Assembly: GCF_001635685.1 (NCBI RefSeq)
Contig: NZ_LWFF01000288.1
Coordinates: 1-46,015 of the forward strand
Origin: Erythrobacter sp. HI0063
GTDB taxonomy: Bacteria; Pseudomonadota; Alphaproteobacteria; Sphingomonadales; Sphingomonadaceae
Reading direction: 5' to 3'
Length of the DNA: 46,015 nucleotides
The notes beneath the pieces were generated by a model that was not told the DNA's origin, did no database searches, and saw only the letters and a program-made list of their open reading frames with translations. Shown here in pieces: positions 35,443 through 44,275 of this stretch. A program made the translations under genes and the position numbers. Each line of letters opens with the position of its first letter. The first letter of the stretch is position 1.

Positions 35443-38400
35443 TCGCGACTGATTTCGGCCACCACGCTTTCGCGGCCGATCGTCGATACCGAAGCGAGCA
35501 GCGCCAGCCAGCTCGTGATGCGGAATTCGACTTCGGTCGCGGAATAGCCTCTGCCGTCAGTGATGATCTCGACATAGAACCGGCGGCCGAAATTCTTGCC
35601 CAGTGCAATTCCGGTTCCGCGATCGAGCGCCGGATCCGCGCTGACGATACGCAGCCGATCGAGCCCGATCGCGCTGCGCAATTGATTGATCGGATCCATC
35701 CCGCCCCCACCACGCAAGGACGCGACCGCCGCGCCCAATTGCAGCGCATCGGTAGCGGACAGGTTCGTGATCGATCCGCCGAACAGGAGGCGGGCGAGAA
35801 TTTCCTCTTCGGGCAGAGCCGGGTTCGAACTGAAAGTGATTTCGGGTTCTTCCGAACTGCCCACGACGCGCACCTCCACCTCGATCCCGTCGCGCTCGCT
35901 TTCCGCGCGGATATCGAGACTGGGATCGATGGGGCGCGTGACGTCGAACTCGATCATTCCGCGCGACAATTCGAACCGTGTTCCGGCAAAGGTGTAATCG
36001 CCTCGCACCACGCGCGCCTCGCCACCGATGCGCGGATCGTCCGTCGTTCCGCGCAGACGGATATCGGCGCCCCATTCGCTGTCGAGCCCCATCCCGTCGA
36101 CGTCGATACGATTGTTGCCCCGCGCATCGATCAGGTACCGCCAGGGCCGTCCGGGGGCCACGCGCTGGCCGATATCGGCGGGCCGATTGATCTCGCGCGT
36201 GGCGATGCGGGGCAGGCGCATATCCTCGGCAGCCGTGGCAAGTTGCCAGCTCGCGCGGTTGATCCGTACTCTGCCTGCGATTGTCCCGCCGAAACCGTCG
36301 GAAACGATGCGCAAGGGGCCGGTCACCGTCGCTTCGATGCCGTTGGCGTCGAGGAGTTTCGCGTTCGCCGCAGCCGCCTTGAGGTCGAGCTTGGGGCCGC
36401 GCGCTTCGAGGAAACGGCCCTGCACGCGCTCCCCCAGCCCTTCCAGATCGACCGTTCCGCTGCCCGTGACCGTTCCGCCATTGGGCGCGGTGCCCTTGAA
36501 GCGCAGCAGGCGCAGGCGCGATCCGGCGAAATTGCCGCGCACGGCAACATCGCGAATATCCGTGCCCGATAGAGAGCTTCGCACTCGTAGCGCCGTGCTG
36601 CGCAGCGACCCGCGCACGCGCGGATTGGCGAGCGTACCGGTCGCGTCCGCTGCAATGGCGACCGGGCCGGTAAGGTCGAAGGCATCCACTGCCGCAAGCC
36701 TCCACAGGCTCTCCGCTGCGCCCTGATACCGCAATTGCGCCCGCAACGCGCCGCGCCGCAATCGCTCGTCGAGCGTTCCGTCCTGCGGCAATCCGGCAAT
36801 CACGGCCTGGATCCGTCCGCGCCTGATATCCTGGTTCTCCACCACTGCGCGGGCCTCCAGCCGGTTCGCAGTCAGATTGGCGACCAGCGCGAGGTCGACC
36901 GGTCGGCTCGACAAGACGAGGCCCGAGCGTGCCAGATCGTCGACCTTTACGCGCGCCTGGCCCCGCGGCAATCCATCGGCGCCCTTCGCGAATTCGATCC
37001 GGCCCGAAATCGTGCCACCGAGGCCCAAATCGGGCACGGCGATATCGGTGAGCGAAAGCGGCATCTGCGAAAGGGCCAGATCGAATGCGGTTTCGCCGCC
37101 TCCGAACCGTCCTGATGCAAGCACGCCGCCTTTGCCGAACTTCACCAGAGTGCGGTCCATTCGCCAGCCGCCATCCTCCAGCTTCGCGAACACGGCGCGG
37201 CGCGGCATGGTAATGCGCCGTCCGGCAAATTCGCCCTGCGCCGCCAGCGTGATCCGTTCGGGCGCGATGCCTGCTTTCAGATCCATCGCGAAGCTGCCGC
37301 TGCGGCGTCCGGCGATCGAAGCATCAATCGTGCCGCGCCCATTCGTCACTTCGCCCTGCGCAGCGAAGCGACCGATGAAGAGCGTTCCGTAGGTAAGACC
37401 CGCGCCGCGCGTAGTGCCGGACACGGTCGAATTGCCATCCGCGATCAGCCCGCGCGCATCGACCGTCGCGCGCGCGATCGTGATCGGAGTGACACCGCCG
37501 AACACCGCGTTGCGCGCTTCCAGATCGAGGTCGAAACCCTGCCCGCCGCCGCGCGGCGCCAGCGCTATCGTGCCATCCAGACCTCCGCCCGCCAGCGCCA
37601 GATCGCCGGCAATGCCACCGTCCGTCAGCGTCAGATCGCCGCGCACGTCCGTATTCGAGACGCTGAGCCGTTCGATCGCGATCCGCGTCGGCCCGTCACC
37701 CGGAGCGAGCAAGGTCAGCACGCCGTCGAACGGGCCGAGCGTGGAGCCGCCCTCGGTCTCGATCCGGAATCCGTCCCCGTCCGGCGCTATCGCGAGGCGC
37801 ACATCGCGCAAACCTGCGGCAGGCAGAGGATCGGCGAAAACCAGCACGGCCTCCGGCCCGCCGGGCGCAAGCCGTCCTTCGATCGTGAACGGCCCGTAAT
37901 CGACATGGCGACCAGTCCCGGCCAGCGTCGTCACACCCTGCGCGATCGTCCCGTCGAGCCGCGCCGTCAGCTTGCTCGCGGCGACGTTGAGACCGTCGAA
38001 GCGCAAAGGCGCGCCGGAGCCGAACTGCAATCCGCCGCGCAGCCGGATCGGCTCGCCCGCCAGATTGGCCAGCGTCGCATTCGTCACCGGGTTCACTCGT
38101 GCATCGAGATCGGCGCGCACCTGCCAGGTTCCGGGTGCGATAGTTGCTCTGATCCGGGCCGAACCGCTCGCCCGCCCGATATCGTCGAAGGCGACCTGCT
38201 GGGCGCGCACACCGCCTGCAATGCCGAACAGGCCGCGCGCCAGATCGCCCTGCACCGCGACATCCGCACTCGCCGTGGGAAACCGCAGAGCGAGATTTTC
38301 GGCGGTCAGTCTGCGTCCGCTGAGCACGGCCGTGCCGCGAACCGTGCCGTTCGCCAGCCTGGGATCGAGAAGCGAATTTCCAGTCGTAATGCGCGCCAGC

Positions 38401-39671
38401 CGGGCGTCGAGCGGGAAGGTCCAGCGCGAACCGTCATAGCGCGCAGTGCCCCGCTGGACGAGATCGGCGATGCGCGTGCCGCCGCTGACCACCTGCCCGA
38501 CTTCCAGCGTGTGATCGACAGCGAGATCGCGGAACGCACCGTCGATAGTCGCCGCGAGTCGGGCACTCTCAAGCCGGATACCGCCGAACAGGCCGGGATC
38601 GCGTAATGTGGCGGACAGCGCGAGTTCGTCCACGCGATTTTCGGCGAGATCGATCAGCCCTTCGGCCTGCGCAGCGAAGGCGGGCGCCGAGACGGCATAG
38701 GTCCCGTCAATCCGGCGATTGTCGATTCGCGCTTCGGCCCTCACCGACACGGTCCCGTCGAACATGTCCGCCAGCAGTCCTTCGAGCGCAGGCGCAGGTG
38801 TCGCTTGGCCGAGCAGGCCGAAACGACCGGCGCGATTGGTGATCCGGAACGCTGCGAAGCGCTCGTCTCCCCGTCGCACCAACAGCGATCCGTCCCATCG
38901 GCTCCAGCTGCCATCACCGACGATGCGCGCACGATACGGCGCTTCGGCGCCCAGCAGCCGCGCGATGGCCCCGGTTTCGGGCGCGACGTAATTCAGGCCG
39001 AGATCGAAGCGGTCCCGGTCGGGTGCGGCATCGATCAGAGCGGCAAAGCGATCGCCCGATCCCATCGAGCCGCGCGTATCGACCTTCAGCCGACGATCTC
39101 GCAGCTGGACCTCTGCGAGCAGATCGAGCGTCTCGGCCCGGCCGCCCAGGATGCCTTCGGCAAGCGTCAGGCGTTCGATGGCCAGCCTGTCTATCGCGAT
39201 ATCGAAACCGGGCAGGATCGGCCCGTCCTTCTCGCTGGGCAAAAATTCGGGCAGGCGCATCAGCGTGGCGCGCCGCGCGGTGAATTCGTCGATATCGAGC
39301 GTATTGCGCAGCCATGCGCCCGGATTCCAGTCCACCTCCGCTTCCGGGATAGTCATGAACGGTCCGGTCGGATCGGAGAGCACCACATCGTGAAGCGTGG
39401 CGCGACCGTAGAGATTGCCCTCGATCCGCCCGATACGGATATTGAGCCCGTTGGGCAGCGTGCGCGCCGCAATGCGGTCCGCCAGAAAACGCTCCCCGAC
39501 GGGCGTGTTGAGCGTGACGACCGCTGCGACGATTAGCAACAGGACAGCCGCCGCAATCCCGGCCAACCATTTCGTGGACCGGCCCGCAATCGCGCGCTTG
39601 CGGCCCTTTGGACGCGCCGCATCGTTGGGCGCCGTTTCGACTTCGGCTTCGGGTAGCGTCTCCTCGTCCAT
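35436..39671 (-). CDS. tamB: Translocation and assembly module protein TamB
   Basis: A very large (1411 residues) inner-membrane anchored, periplasm-spanning protein that works with TamA in outer-membrane protein assembly and lipid transport. A basic N-terminus is followed by one membrane segment (about 34-56, AGIAAAVLLLIVAAVV). The rest is repetitive beta structure (AsmA/TamB groove), and the C-terminal DUF490 region includes DPRIGGEARVVRGDYTFAGT and NPALPEEEILARLLFGGS. The ATG overlaps the tamA stop by one base (TGATG). Length is somewhat above the 1259 of E. coli TamB. Confidence 0.96.
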   Translation of the reverse strand: MDEETLPEAEVETAPNDAARPKGRKRAIAGRSTKWLAGIAAAVLLLIVAAVVTLNTPVGERFLADRIAARTLPNGLNIRIGRIEGNLYGRATLHDVVLSDPTGPFMTIPEAEVDWNPGAWLRNTLDIDEFTARRATLMRLPEFLPSEKDGPILPGFDIAIDRLAIERLTLAEGILGGRAETLDLLAEVQLRDRRLKVDTRGSMGSGDRFAALIDAAPDRDRFDLGLNYVAPETGAIARLLGAEAPYRARIVGDGSWSRWDGSLLVRRGDERFAAFRITNRAGRFGLLGQATPAPALEGLLADMFDGTVSVRAEARIDNRRIDGTYAVSAPAFAAQAEGLIDLAENRVDELALSATLRDPGLFGGIRLESARLAATIDGAFRDLAVDHTLEVGQVVSGGTRIADLVQRGTARYDGSRWTFPLDARLARITTGNSLLDPRLANGTVRGTAVLSGRRLTAENLALRFPTASADVAVQGDLARGLFGIAGGVRAQQVAFDDIGRASGSARIRATIAPGTWQVRADLDARVNPVTNATLANLAGEPIRLRGGLQFGSGAPLRFDGLNVAASKLTARLDGTIAQGVTTLAGTGRHVDYGPFTIEGRLAPGGPEAVLVFADPLPAAGLRDVRLAIAPDGDGFRIETEGGSTLGPFDGVLTLLAPGDGPTRIAIERLSVSNTDVRGDLTLTDGGIAGDLALAGGGLDGTIALAPRGGGQGFDLDLEARNAVFGGVTPITIARATVDARGLIADGNSTVSGTTRGAGLTYGTLFIGRFAAQGEVTNGRGTIDASIAGRRSGSFAMDLKAGIAPERITLAAQGEFAGRRITMPRRAVFAKLEDGGWRMDRTLVKFGKGGVLASGRFGGGETAFDLALSQMPLSLTDIAVPDLGLGGTISGRIEFAKGADGLPRGQARVKVDDLARSGLVLSSRPVDLALVANLTANRLEARAVVENQDIRRGRIQAVIAGLPQDGTLDERLRRGALRAQLRYQGAAESLWRLAAVDAFDLTGPVAIAADATGTLANPRVRGSLRSTALRVRSSLSGTDIRDVAVRGNFAGSRLRLLRFKGTAPNGGTVTGSGTVDLEGLGERVQGRFLEARGPKLDLKAAAANAKLLDANGIEATVTGPLRIVSDGFGGTIAGRVRINRASWQLATAAEDMRLPRIATREINRPADIGQRVAPGRPWRYLIDARGNNRIDVDGMGLDSEWGADIRLRGTTDDPRIGGEARVVRGDYTFAGTRFELSRGMIEFDVTRPIDPSLDIRAESERDGIEVEVRVVGSSEEPEITFSSNPALPEEEILARLLFGGSITNLSATDALQLGAAVASLRGGGGMDPINQLRSAIGLDRLRIVSADPALDRGTGIALGKNFGRRFYVEIITDGRGYSATEVEFRITSWLALLASVSTIGRESVVAEISRDY

Positions 39672-41839
39672 CAGAACGCCTGACCGAGCGAGACGTAGAC
39701 CGCGACCGGACTGTCATTGGGCCCGGGGTTGAGCGGAACGCCGACATCGACGCGCAAGGGACCGAAGCCGGTGTAATAGCGCAAGCCCACGCCGACCCCC
39801 AGCTTGATCTCCTCGAAATCGGGGATCACGTCCGGACTGACCGAGCCTGCATCGAGGAAGGGGACGACCGATACCGCGCCGTCGAAGAGCCCGGTGCGGA
39901 TGCGCGCTTCGATCGCGCCTTCGACCACGCTGCGCCCGCCGCTGGGGTCGCCCAGAGTGTCGCGCGGGCCGATCTGGCGGAAGCCATAACCGCGCACCGA
40001 TCCGCCGCCACCCGCGTAATAGCGGCGCGAGGGCGCGATGTTCTCCAGCTCGGTTCCGGGAATGGCGCCGAACGCGACGCGGCCCGCCACCACGACGCTG
40101 TCAGTGACCCGGCGATAGGTCGAGGCATCGGTCCGGGCGCGCAGATAGAAGCTCTGCGTTCCGCGATTGCGCGAAACCTCGGGGGACAGATTCGCCGAGA
40201 CGCGGAAGCCCTCGGTCGGATCGAGCAGATCGTCGGTCGTATCGAGCTGGATGAAGCCGGGTATACCCGCGACGAGGAAGGTCGAACGCGGCGCCGCGAC
40301 GCCATTGACCGCCGGAGGGCGTTCGTCCGTGGCGACCAATTCGACGCCTATCGACCAGCTGACGGGTTTCTGGAACAGCAGCGTCGAGCGCCGCTCATAC
40401 GTCGCGAGAAGCCCCGCCGTGTTCGCGTCGAAAGCCGGGCTGTCGATCGTGCTGGCATAGGCATCGAGGCTCAGAATCCGGTCGCGCCCGCCGAAATTGT
40501 TCTTGCGCAGCCCGACGCCGAGCAATTGTTCCTGCGTCCCCAGGATACCGCGCACCTTCAGCGCGCCTTCCGGCGGGAAGAGATTGCGGTGCTCCCAACT
40601 CGCCGCGACGCGCACGCCTTCTTCCGAACCGTATCCGATCGCGCCTGCGATGGTGCGCAGGTCGGCGCGTTCGATCCCCACATCCATCGCCACCACGCCC
40701 GGCTCGTCGCCGCGCGGCGCGCTTACTTCGCGCGGGTCGATCGTGACTGAAGAAACCAGTCCGGTGGCCGTGATCGCACGGCGCAGATCGAGCTCCAGGC
40801 TGCGCTGGTAGATATCGCCCGGATCGAAACGCGCGATGGTGGCGAGGTGATCGCCGGACAGGAAATCCTCGTCGCTGCTGGTCACCGCGCCGAACACATA
40901 TTTGCCGCCGGGCGTGACCGGCATGGTCAGATCGCCTTCATTGCGCTCGTGATCGATCAGCAGCTGCGGTTCGTCTATCCGCGCAAAGGCGTAGCCGAAC
41001 TCGCCCAGCGCCGTGTCGAGGTCGAAGCGTTCGGTCTCGATCCGGTCGCTCTGCATCGGTTCGCCGCTCTCGATCTCGAAGGCGCGCCGCAAAGTTTCGG
41101 CATCCGGCGCCATGGCGAGCGCGCCCAGATCGATCGCGCCGAACCGATAGCGTTCGCCGGGAATGACATCGAACCGCACGGTAGGATTCGGCGTCGCGCC
41201 GTCATTCGCGCTTGCGCCGCCCGGTGCAGTCGTCCCGATGGAGCGCACGATCCGCCCGTCGTAAAACCCGTAGACCCGCAGCAATTCGGCCAGCAATTCC
41301 TCGTCCTCGCGGGCGCGCGCAGCGAGCTGGGCGATGTTCTCACCGTCTCCGTCCAGCTCCTCGATGGTGGAGAGGGCTTCGAACCGCTCCACGAAATCGC
41401 CGCGCTCGGTGAAGGGCGGATCGAGTTGCGGAAAGCCGAGCGTGAGCGAATCGTTGAGGCGCACAAGATCGGCCTCGGTAAAGGCCACATCCGGCCCGGC
41501 GACGTCGAGATCGGCGAACTGGATGTCCTCTTCGGGAAGGTCGATTTCGATCGGCGACAATTGGAGATCGTCCGGCCATTGTACCGAGATTTCCGGAGAG
41601 TCGTCCAACGGCGTTTCGGGATCAAGCTCGTCGATCTCTTCCCCGCCCAAATCCGTCTCGTCCGGACCTTGCCCGAATTCTTCAATGGCCCAGTCCTGCG
41701 GGTTCTCCACCGCGCTATCGGGGATCAGGTCTTCCAGGGCGGCGTCGGTCGCCTGATCCTGCGCCGCCAGCGGCATGGCTATGGCGAGCGTGAGAATTCC
41801 GCTCGCGCAGAGAAAGCGCCCGGCAACCGGCCGCAGAAT
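39671..41839 (-). CDS. tamA: TamA outer-membrane BamA-family protein (start codon uncertain)
   Basis: A 16-strand Omp85 barrel with POTRA domains, partner of TamB. The signal peptide (LRPVAGRFLCASGILTLAIA, then MPLAAQD) has no ATG, GTG or TTG in front of it; the likely start is ATT at 41839 or CTG at 41836. An ATG at 41776 exists but lies inside the signal. After the signal there is an acidic stretch of about 75 residues, then POTRA-like segments (YRFGAIDLGALAMAP, GGKYVFGAV). The barrel contains the RRYYAGGGGSVRGYGFRQIG motif, ending in VYVSLGQAF with terminal Phe as usual. It lies 25 nt downstream of bpt. Confidence 0.9.
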   Translation of the reverse strand: MLRPVAGRFLCASGILTLAIAMPLAAQDQATDAALEDLIPDSAVENPQDWAIEEFGQGPDETDLGGEEIDELDPETPLDDSPEISVQWPDDLQLSPIEIDLPEEDIQFADLDVAGPDVAFTEADLVRLNDSLTLGFPQLDPPFTERGDFVERFEALSTIEELDGDGENIAQLAARAREDEELLAELLRVYGFYDGRIVRSIGTTAPGGASANDGATPNPTVRFDVIPGERYRFGAIDLGALAMAPDAETLRRAFEIESGEPMQSDRIETERFDLDTALGEFGYAFARIDEPQLLIDHERNEGDLTMPVTPGGKYVFGAVTSSDEDFLSGDHLATIARFDPGDIYQRSLELDLRRAITATGLVSSVTIDPREVSAPRGDEPGVVAMDVGIERADLRTIAGAIGYGSEEGVRVAASWEHRNLFPPEGALKVRGILGTQEQLLGVGLRKNNFGGRDRILSLDAYASTIDSPAFDANTAGLLATYERRSTLLFQKPVSWSIGVELVATDERPPAVNGVAAPRSTFLVAGIPGFIQLDTTDDLLDPTEGFRVSANLSPEVSRNRGTQSFYLRARTDASTYRRVTDSVVVAGRVAFGAIPGTELENIAPSRRYYAGGGGSVRGYGFRQIGPRDTLGDPSGGRSVVEGAIEARIRTGLFDGAVSVVPFLDAGSVSPDVIPDFEEIKLGVGVGLRYYTGFGPLRVDVGVPLNPGPNDSPVAVYVSLGQAF

Positions 41840-41864
41840 CTTGCCGAAGGTTAGGACAAAAGCG

Positions 41865-42725
41865 TCAGCCGACGAAGTCGTAGCGTGCGGATTCCGACGC
41901 GTCAGAAGGCACGGCGTCCTTGCAGGCGCGGCCCTGAAGGCGTTCGGGCGAGCGCGAGGCGGTGGCGGAGGCGATGAGCCTCGTCTGCTCCTCATCCGAA
42001 ATCCGCTCCCATCCCGACCGGGCAAGCCGCTCCAGCGGCCGGAACCTGACCTTGTATTGCATACGGTCCGACCCGGCGACCCAATAGCCGAGATAGACAT
42101 ATGGCAGCCCACGCTCTGCCGCCAACCGCATATGATCCAATATGATATAGGTGCCAAGCCCCGAACGCTCCGCATGGTCGGGATCGTAGAAGCTGTAGAT
42201 CATCGACAGCCCGTCAGCCTGTACATCGGTGAGGCAGGCACCGACGAGACGGCCCGGACGTCCGTCTTCGGTAGGCTCACGATATTCGATGACGGTGCTG
42301 GTGACCGGCGTGTGCTCCACCATGTCGGCGAAGTCGGTTTCTTCCATATGCGTCATCCCGCCGCCCGGATGGCGAACGGAAAGATATTTCTGCAACAATT
42401 CGAACTGTTCCTCGGTCGCCCAGGGGCGGCAATCGGTCGCCACCAGATCGCGATTGGCCTTGATCAGCCGCTTCTGGCTGCTGGACGGACGGAATTCCGG
42501 CGCCACCACGCGCACCGAAACGCAGGCCTGGCAATCGAGGCAGCTGGGGCGATAGGCCACGGTCTGGCTGCGGCGGAAACCGATCCGGCCCAGCGCCTCG
42601 TTCAGCTCGTCCGCATTCTCGCCGCGCAATTCGGTGAACACCTTACGCTCGCTCTTGCCGGGCAGGTACGGACAGGGCGACGGGGCGGTCACGAAAAAAC
42701 GGGGGAAGCGGATCGGTGCCGTCAC
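41865..42725 (-). CDS. bpt: Aspartate/glutamate leucyltransferase (N-end rule)
   Basis: A tRNA-dependent transferase that adds Leu to proteins starting with Asp or Glu, marking them for ClpS-ClpAP. The 286-residue product starts at GTG 42725: (M)[20 protein letters not shown], the standard N-terminus. The Cys motif is [33 protein letters not shown] and [20 protein letters not shown] complete the signature. AGGAG is about 10 nt upstream of the start. It is followed by tamA and tamB and is preceded by a CtrA box. Confidence 0.96.
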   Translation of the reverse strand: MTAPIRFPRFFVTAPSPCPYLPGKSERKVFTELRGENADELNEALGRIGFRRSQTVAYRPSCLDCQACVSVRVVAPEFRPSSSQKRLIKANRDLVATDCRPWATEEQFELLQKYLSVRHPGGGMTHMEETDFADMVEHTPVTSTVIEYREPTEDGRPGRLVGACLTDVQADGLSMIYSFYDPDHAERSGLGTYIILDHMRLAAERGLPYVYLGYWVAGSDRMQYKVRFRPLERLARSGWERISDEEQTRLIASATASRSPERLQGRACKDAVPSDASESARYDFVG

Positions 42726-42810
42726 GGCGGGCTGTCTCCTGGGCCTTTACGGACAGGGCGAAGGATGCCGCCCTTGTCTGGAGACATGTTTATGCCTGTT
42801 TCGATCCGCC

Positions 42811-42827
42811 GTTAAAAGGTTCTTAAC
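42811..42827. promoter_or_regulatory. Full CtrA-type box upstream of bpt-tamA-tamB
   Basis: GTTAA-AAGGTTC-TTAAC matches the Caulobacter CtrA consensus TTAA-N7-TTAAC exactly, and does so on both strands. It is centred about 94 nt upstream of the bpt start, a suitable distance for control of that operon. CtrA is a cell-cycle regulator in most alphaproteobacteria. Binding is not shown by sequence alone. Confidence 0.6.
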
Positions 42828-42887
42828 CACGTTTTCTGCGTAGCCTTGATCCGATGGTCGCATTCGCGGAACGGGACGCGTGGTTAA
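42823..42887. repeat. Inverted repeat TTAACCACG / CGTGGTTAA
   Basis: TTAACCACG at 42823-42831 and its exact inverse CGTGGTTAA at 42879-42887 are separated by 47 nt in the ilvA-bpt gap. The left arm overlaps the CtrA box. The right arm contains another TTAA half-site. The gap (42726-42909) has no gene. Confidence 0.6.
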
Positions 42888-42909
42888 CGGCTGAAAAATC
42901 GCCCTCGCG

Positions 42910-44166
42910 TCAATCGACGGCGACTTCCTCGACCGAATAGCCTTTGTCGCGCAAGGCCGCGACCAGTCCGCGCATCTGCGCCTCGTCCCGGGCCTCGCAC
43001 TCGATCTCGGTGAACAGCCCCTTGGCGGGCAGCGAGGTGAAGATGCGCTGGTGGTGGATTTCGAGAATGTTGACATTGTGCGCGTCGAACACGCCCATCA
43101 CCCGGAACAGAGCGCCCGGCCGGTCCTGTAAGGTGATCCTGAGCCGCGCCATCCGTCCGCTGCGCACCAGATCGCGCAGCAGCACATTGGCGAGCAGGCG
43201 GGTGTCGATATTGCCGCCGCACAGCACCAGCCCGACCTTGCGCCCGGCGAAGCGTTCGGGATGGTCCAGCACTGCCGCTAGCCCCGCAGCGCCCGCGCCC
43301 TCGACCACGGTCTTTTCGATCTGCAGCAGCAGCGAGACCGCGTGTTCGAGCGCCGGTTCGTCCACCAGCAGCACTTCGTCGACCAGTTCCGCGATGATCT
43401 GCGAGGTGAATTCGCCCGGCGCCTTGACCGCGATTCCCTCGGCCAGCGTGTCCCCGCCGCAGGCCATGTCCTGCCCGCGCAGATGCGCGTACATGGACGG
43501 GAACAGCTTGGCCTGGACACCCACCATTTCGATCGCCGGGTTCAGCGCCTTGGCCACTGTCGCCATGCCGCTCATCAGGCCGCCGCCCCCGATGGGGACC
43601 ACCAGACAGTCGAGATCGGGCTTGGCCTCCAGCATCTCCAGCGCCACCGTTCCCTGTCCTGCCGCGACATGCGGATGGTCGAAGGGGTGGACGAAAGTCA
43701 GCCCGCGCTCGCTTTCAAGCTTGCGGGCATGGGCATAGGCCTCGTCGAAGGTCTCGCCATATTGCTCGACCTTGCCGCCCACGCTCTCGGTCTGCATCAC
43801 TTTGACGGTCGGCGTGGTCGTTGGCATCACGATCGTGACCGGCACGCCCAATCGCGTCCCGTGATAGGACAGGCCCTGGCTGTGATTGCCGGCAGATGCC
43901 GCAATCACGCCGCGCGAACGTTGCTCTTCCGGCAATTGCAACAGCGCGTTCAGAGCGCCGCGCTCCTTGTAGGCGGCGGTGAATTGCAGATTCTCGAACT
44001 TGAGCCAGATATCGGCGCCCGTGATCTTGGACAGCGTCTGCGAATGCAGCATCGGCGTTTCCACGATCTGCCCCGCGATACGCCCGGCGGCGGCGCGCAC
44101 GTGATCGATGGTGAGAAGAGCGGTCGCCTTCTCGGAAATTGCGGTGCTGTCCTGCTGCTGGCTCAT
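42910..44166 (-). CDS. ilvA: Threonine ammonia-lyase with C-terminal ACT domain
   Basis: A PLP-dependent deaminase making 2-oxobutanoate from threonine. The 418-residue product starts MSQQQDSTAISEKATALL; the longer upstream frame has arginine-rich shadow sequence. The PLP lysine is K67 in QFTAAYKERGALNA, and PIGGGGLMSGMATVA is the phosphate-binding glycine loop. The ACT domain covers about 338-418 (MARLRITLQDRPGALFRVMG). This is the single-ACT type seen in many alphaproteobacteria and Gram-positives, between biosynthetic IlvA and catabolic TdcB; allosteric behaviour is uncertain. Divergent from the amidohydrolase with 109 nt between starts. Confidence 0.93.
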   Translation of the reverse strand: MSQQQDSTAISEKATALLTIDHVRAAAGRIAGQIVETPMLHSQTLSKITGADIWLKFENLQFTAAYKERGALNALLQLPEEQRSRGVIAASAGNHSQGLSYHGTRLGVPVTIVMPTTTPTVKVMQTESVGGKVEQYGETFDEAYAHARKLESERGLTFVHPFDHPHVAAGQGTVALEMLEAKPDLDCLVVPIGGGGLMSGMATVAKALNPAIEMVGVQAKLFPSMYAHLRGQDMACGGDTLAEGIAVKAPGEFTSQIIAELVDEVLLVDEPALEHAVSLLLQIEKTVVEGAGAAGLAAVLDHPERFAGRKVGLVLCGGNIDTRLLANVLLRDLVRSGRMARLRITLQDRPGALFRVMGVFDAHNVNILEIHHQRIFTSLPAKGLFTEIECEARDEAQMRGLVAALRDKGYSVEEVAVD

Positions 44167-44275
44167 GGCCGGTGCCCTACGGCGCGCGGCCAATCGGCGC
44201 AATCGCGCAAAAATGCCGGATGGCTTCGCGCTTAGCCCTTCCGCAAGGCGCCCTTCCCCGATAACCCGTCACCCC

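Noticed and set aside
42868-42889. GGAAC near the ilvA end as a second EcfG promoter
   Set aside because: No CGTT at 16-17 nt and it points into the 3' end of a gene on the other strand.
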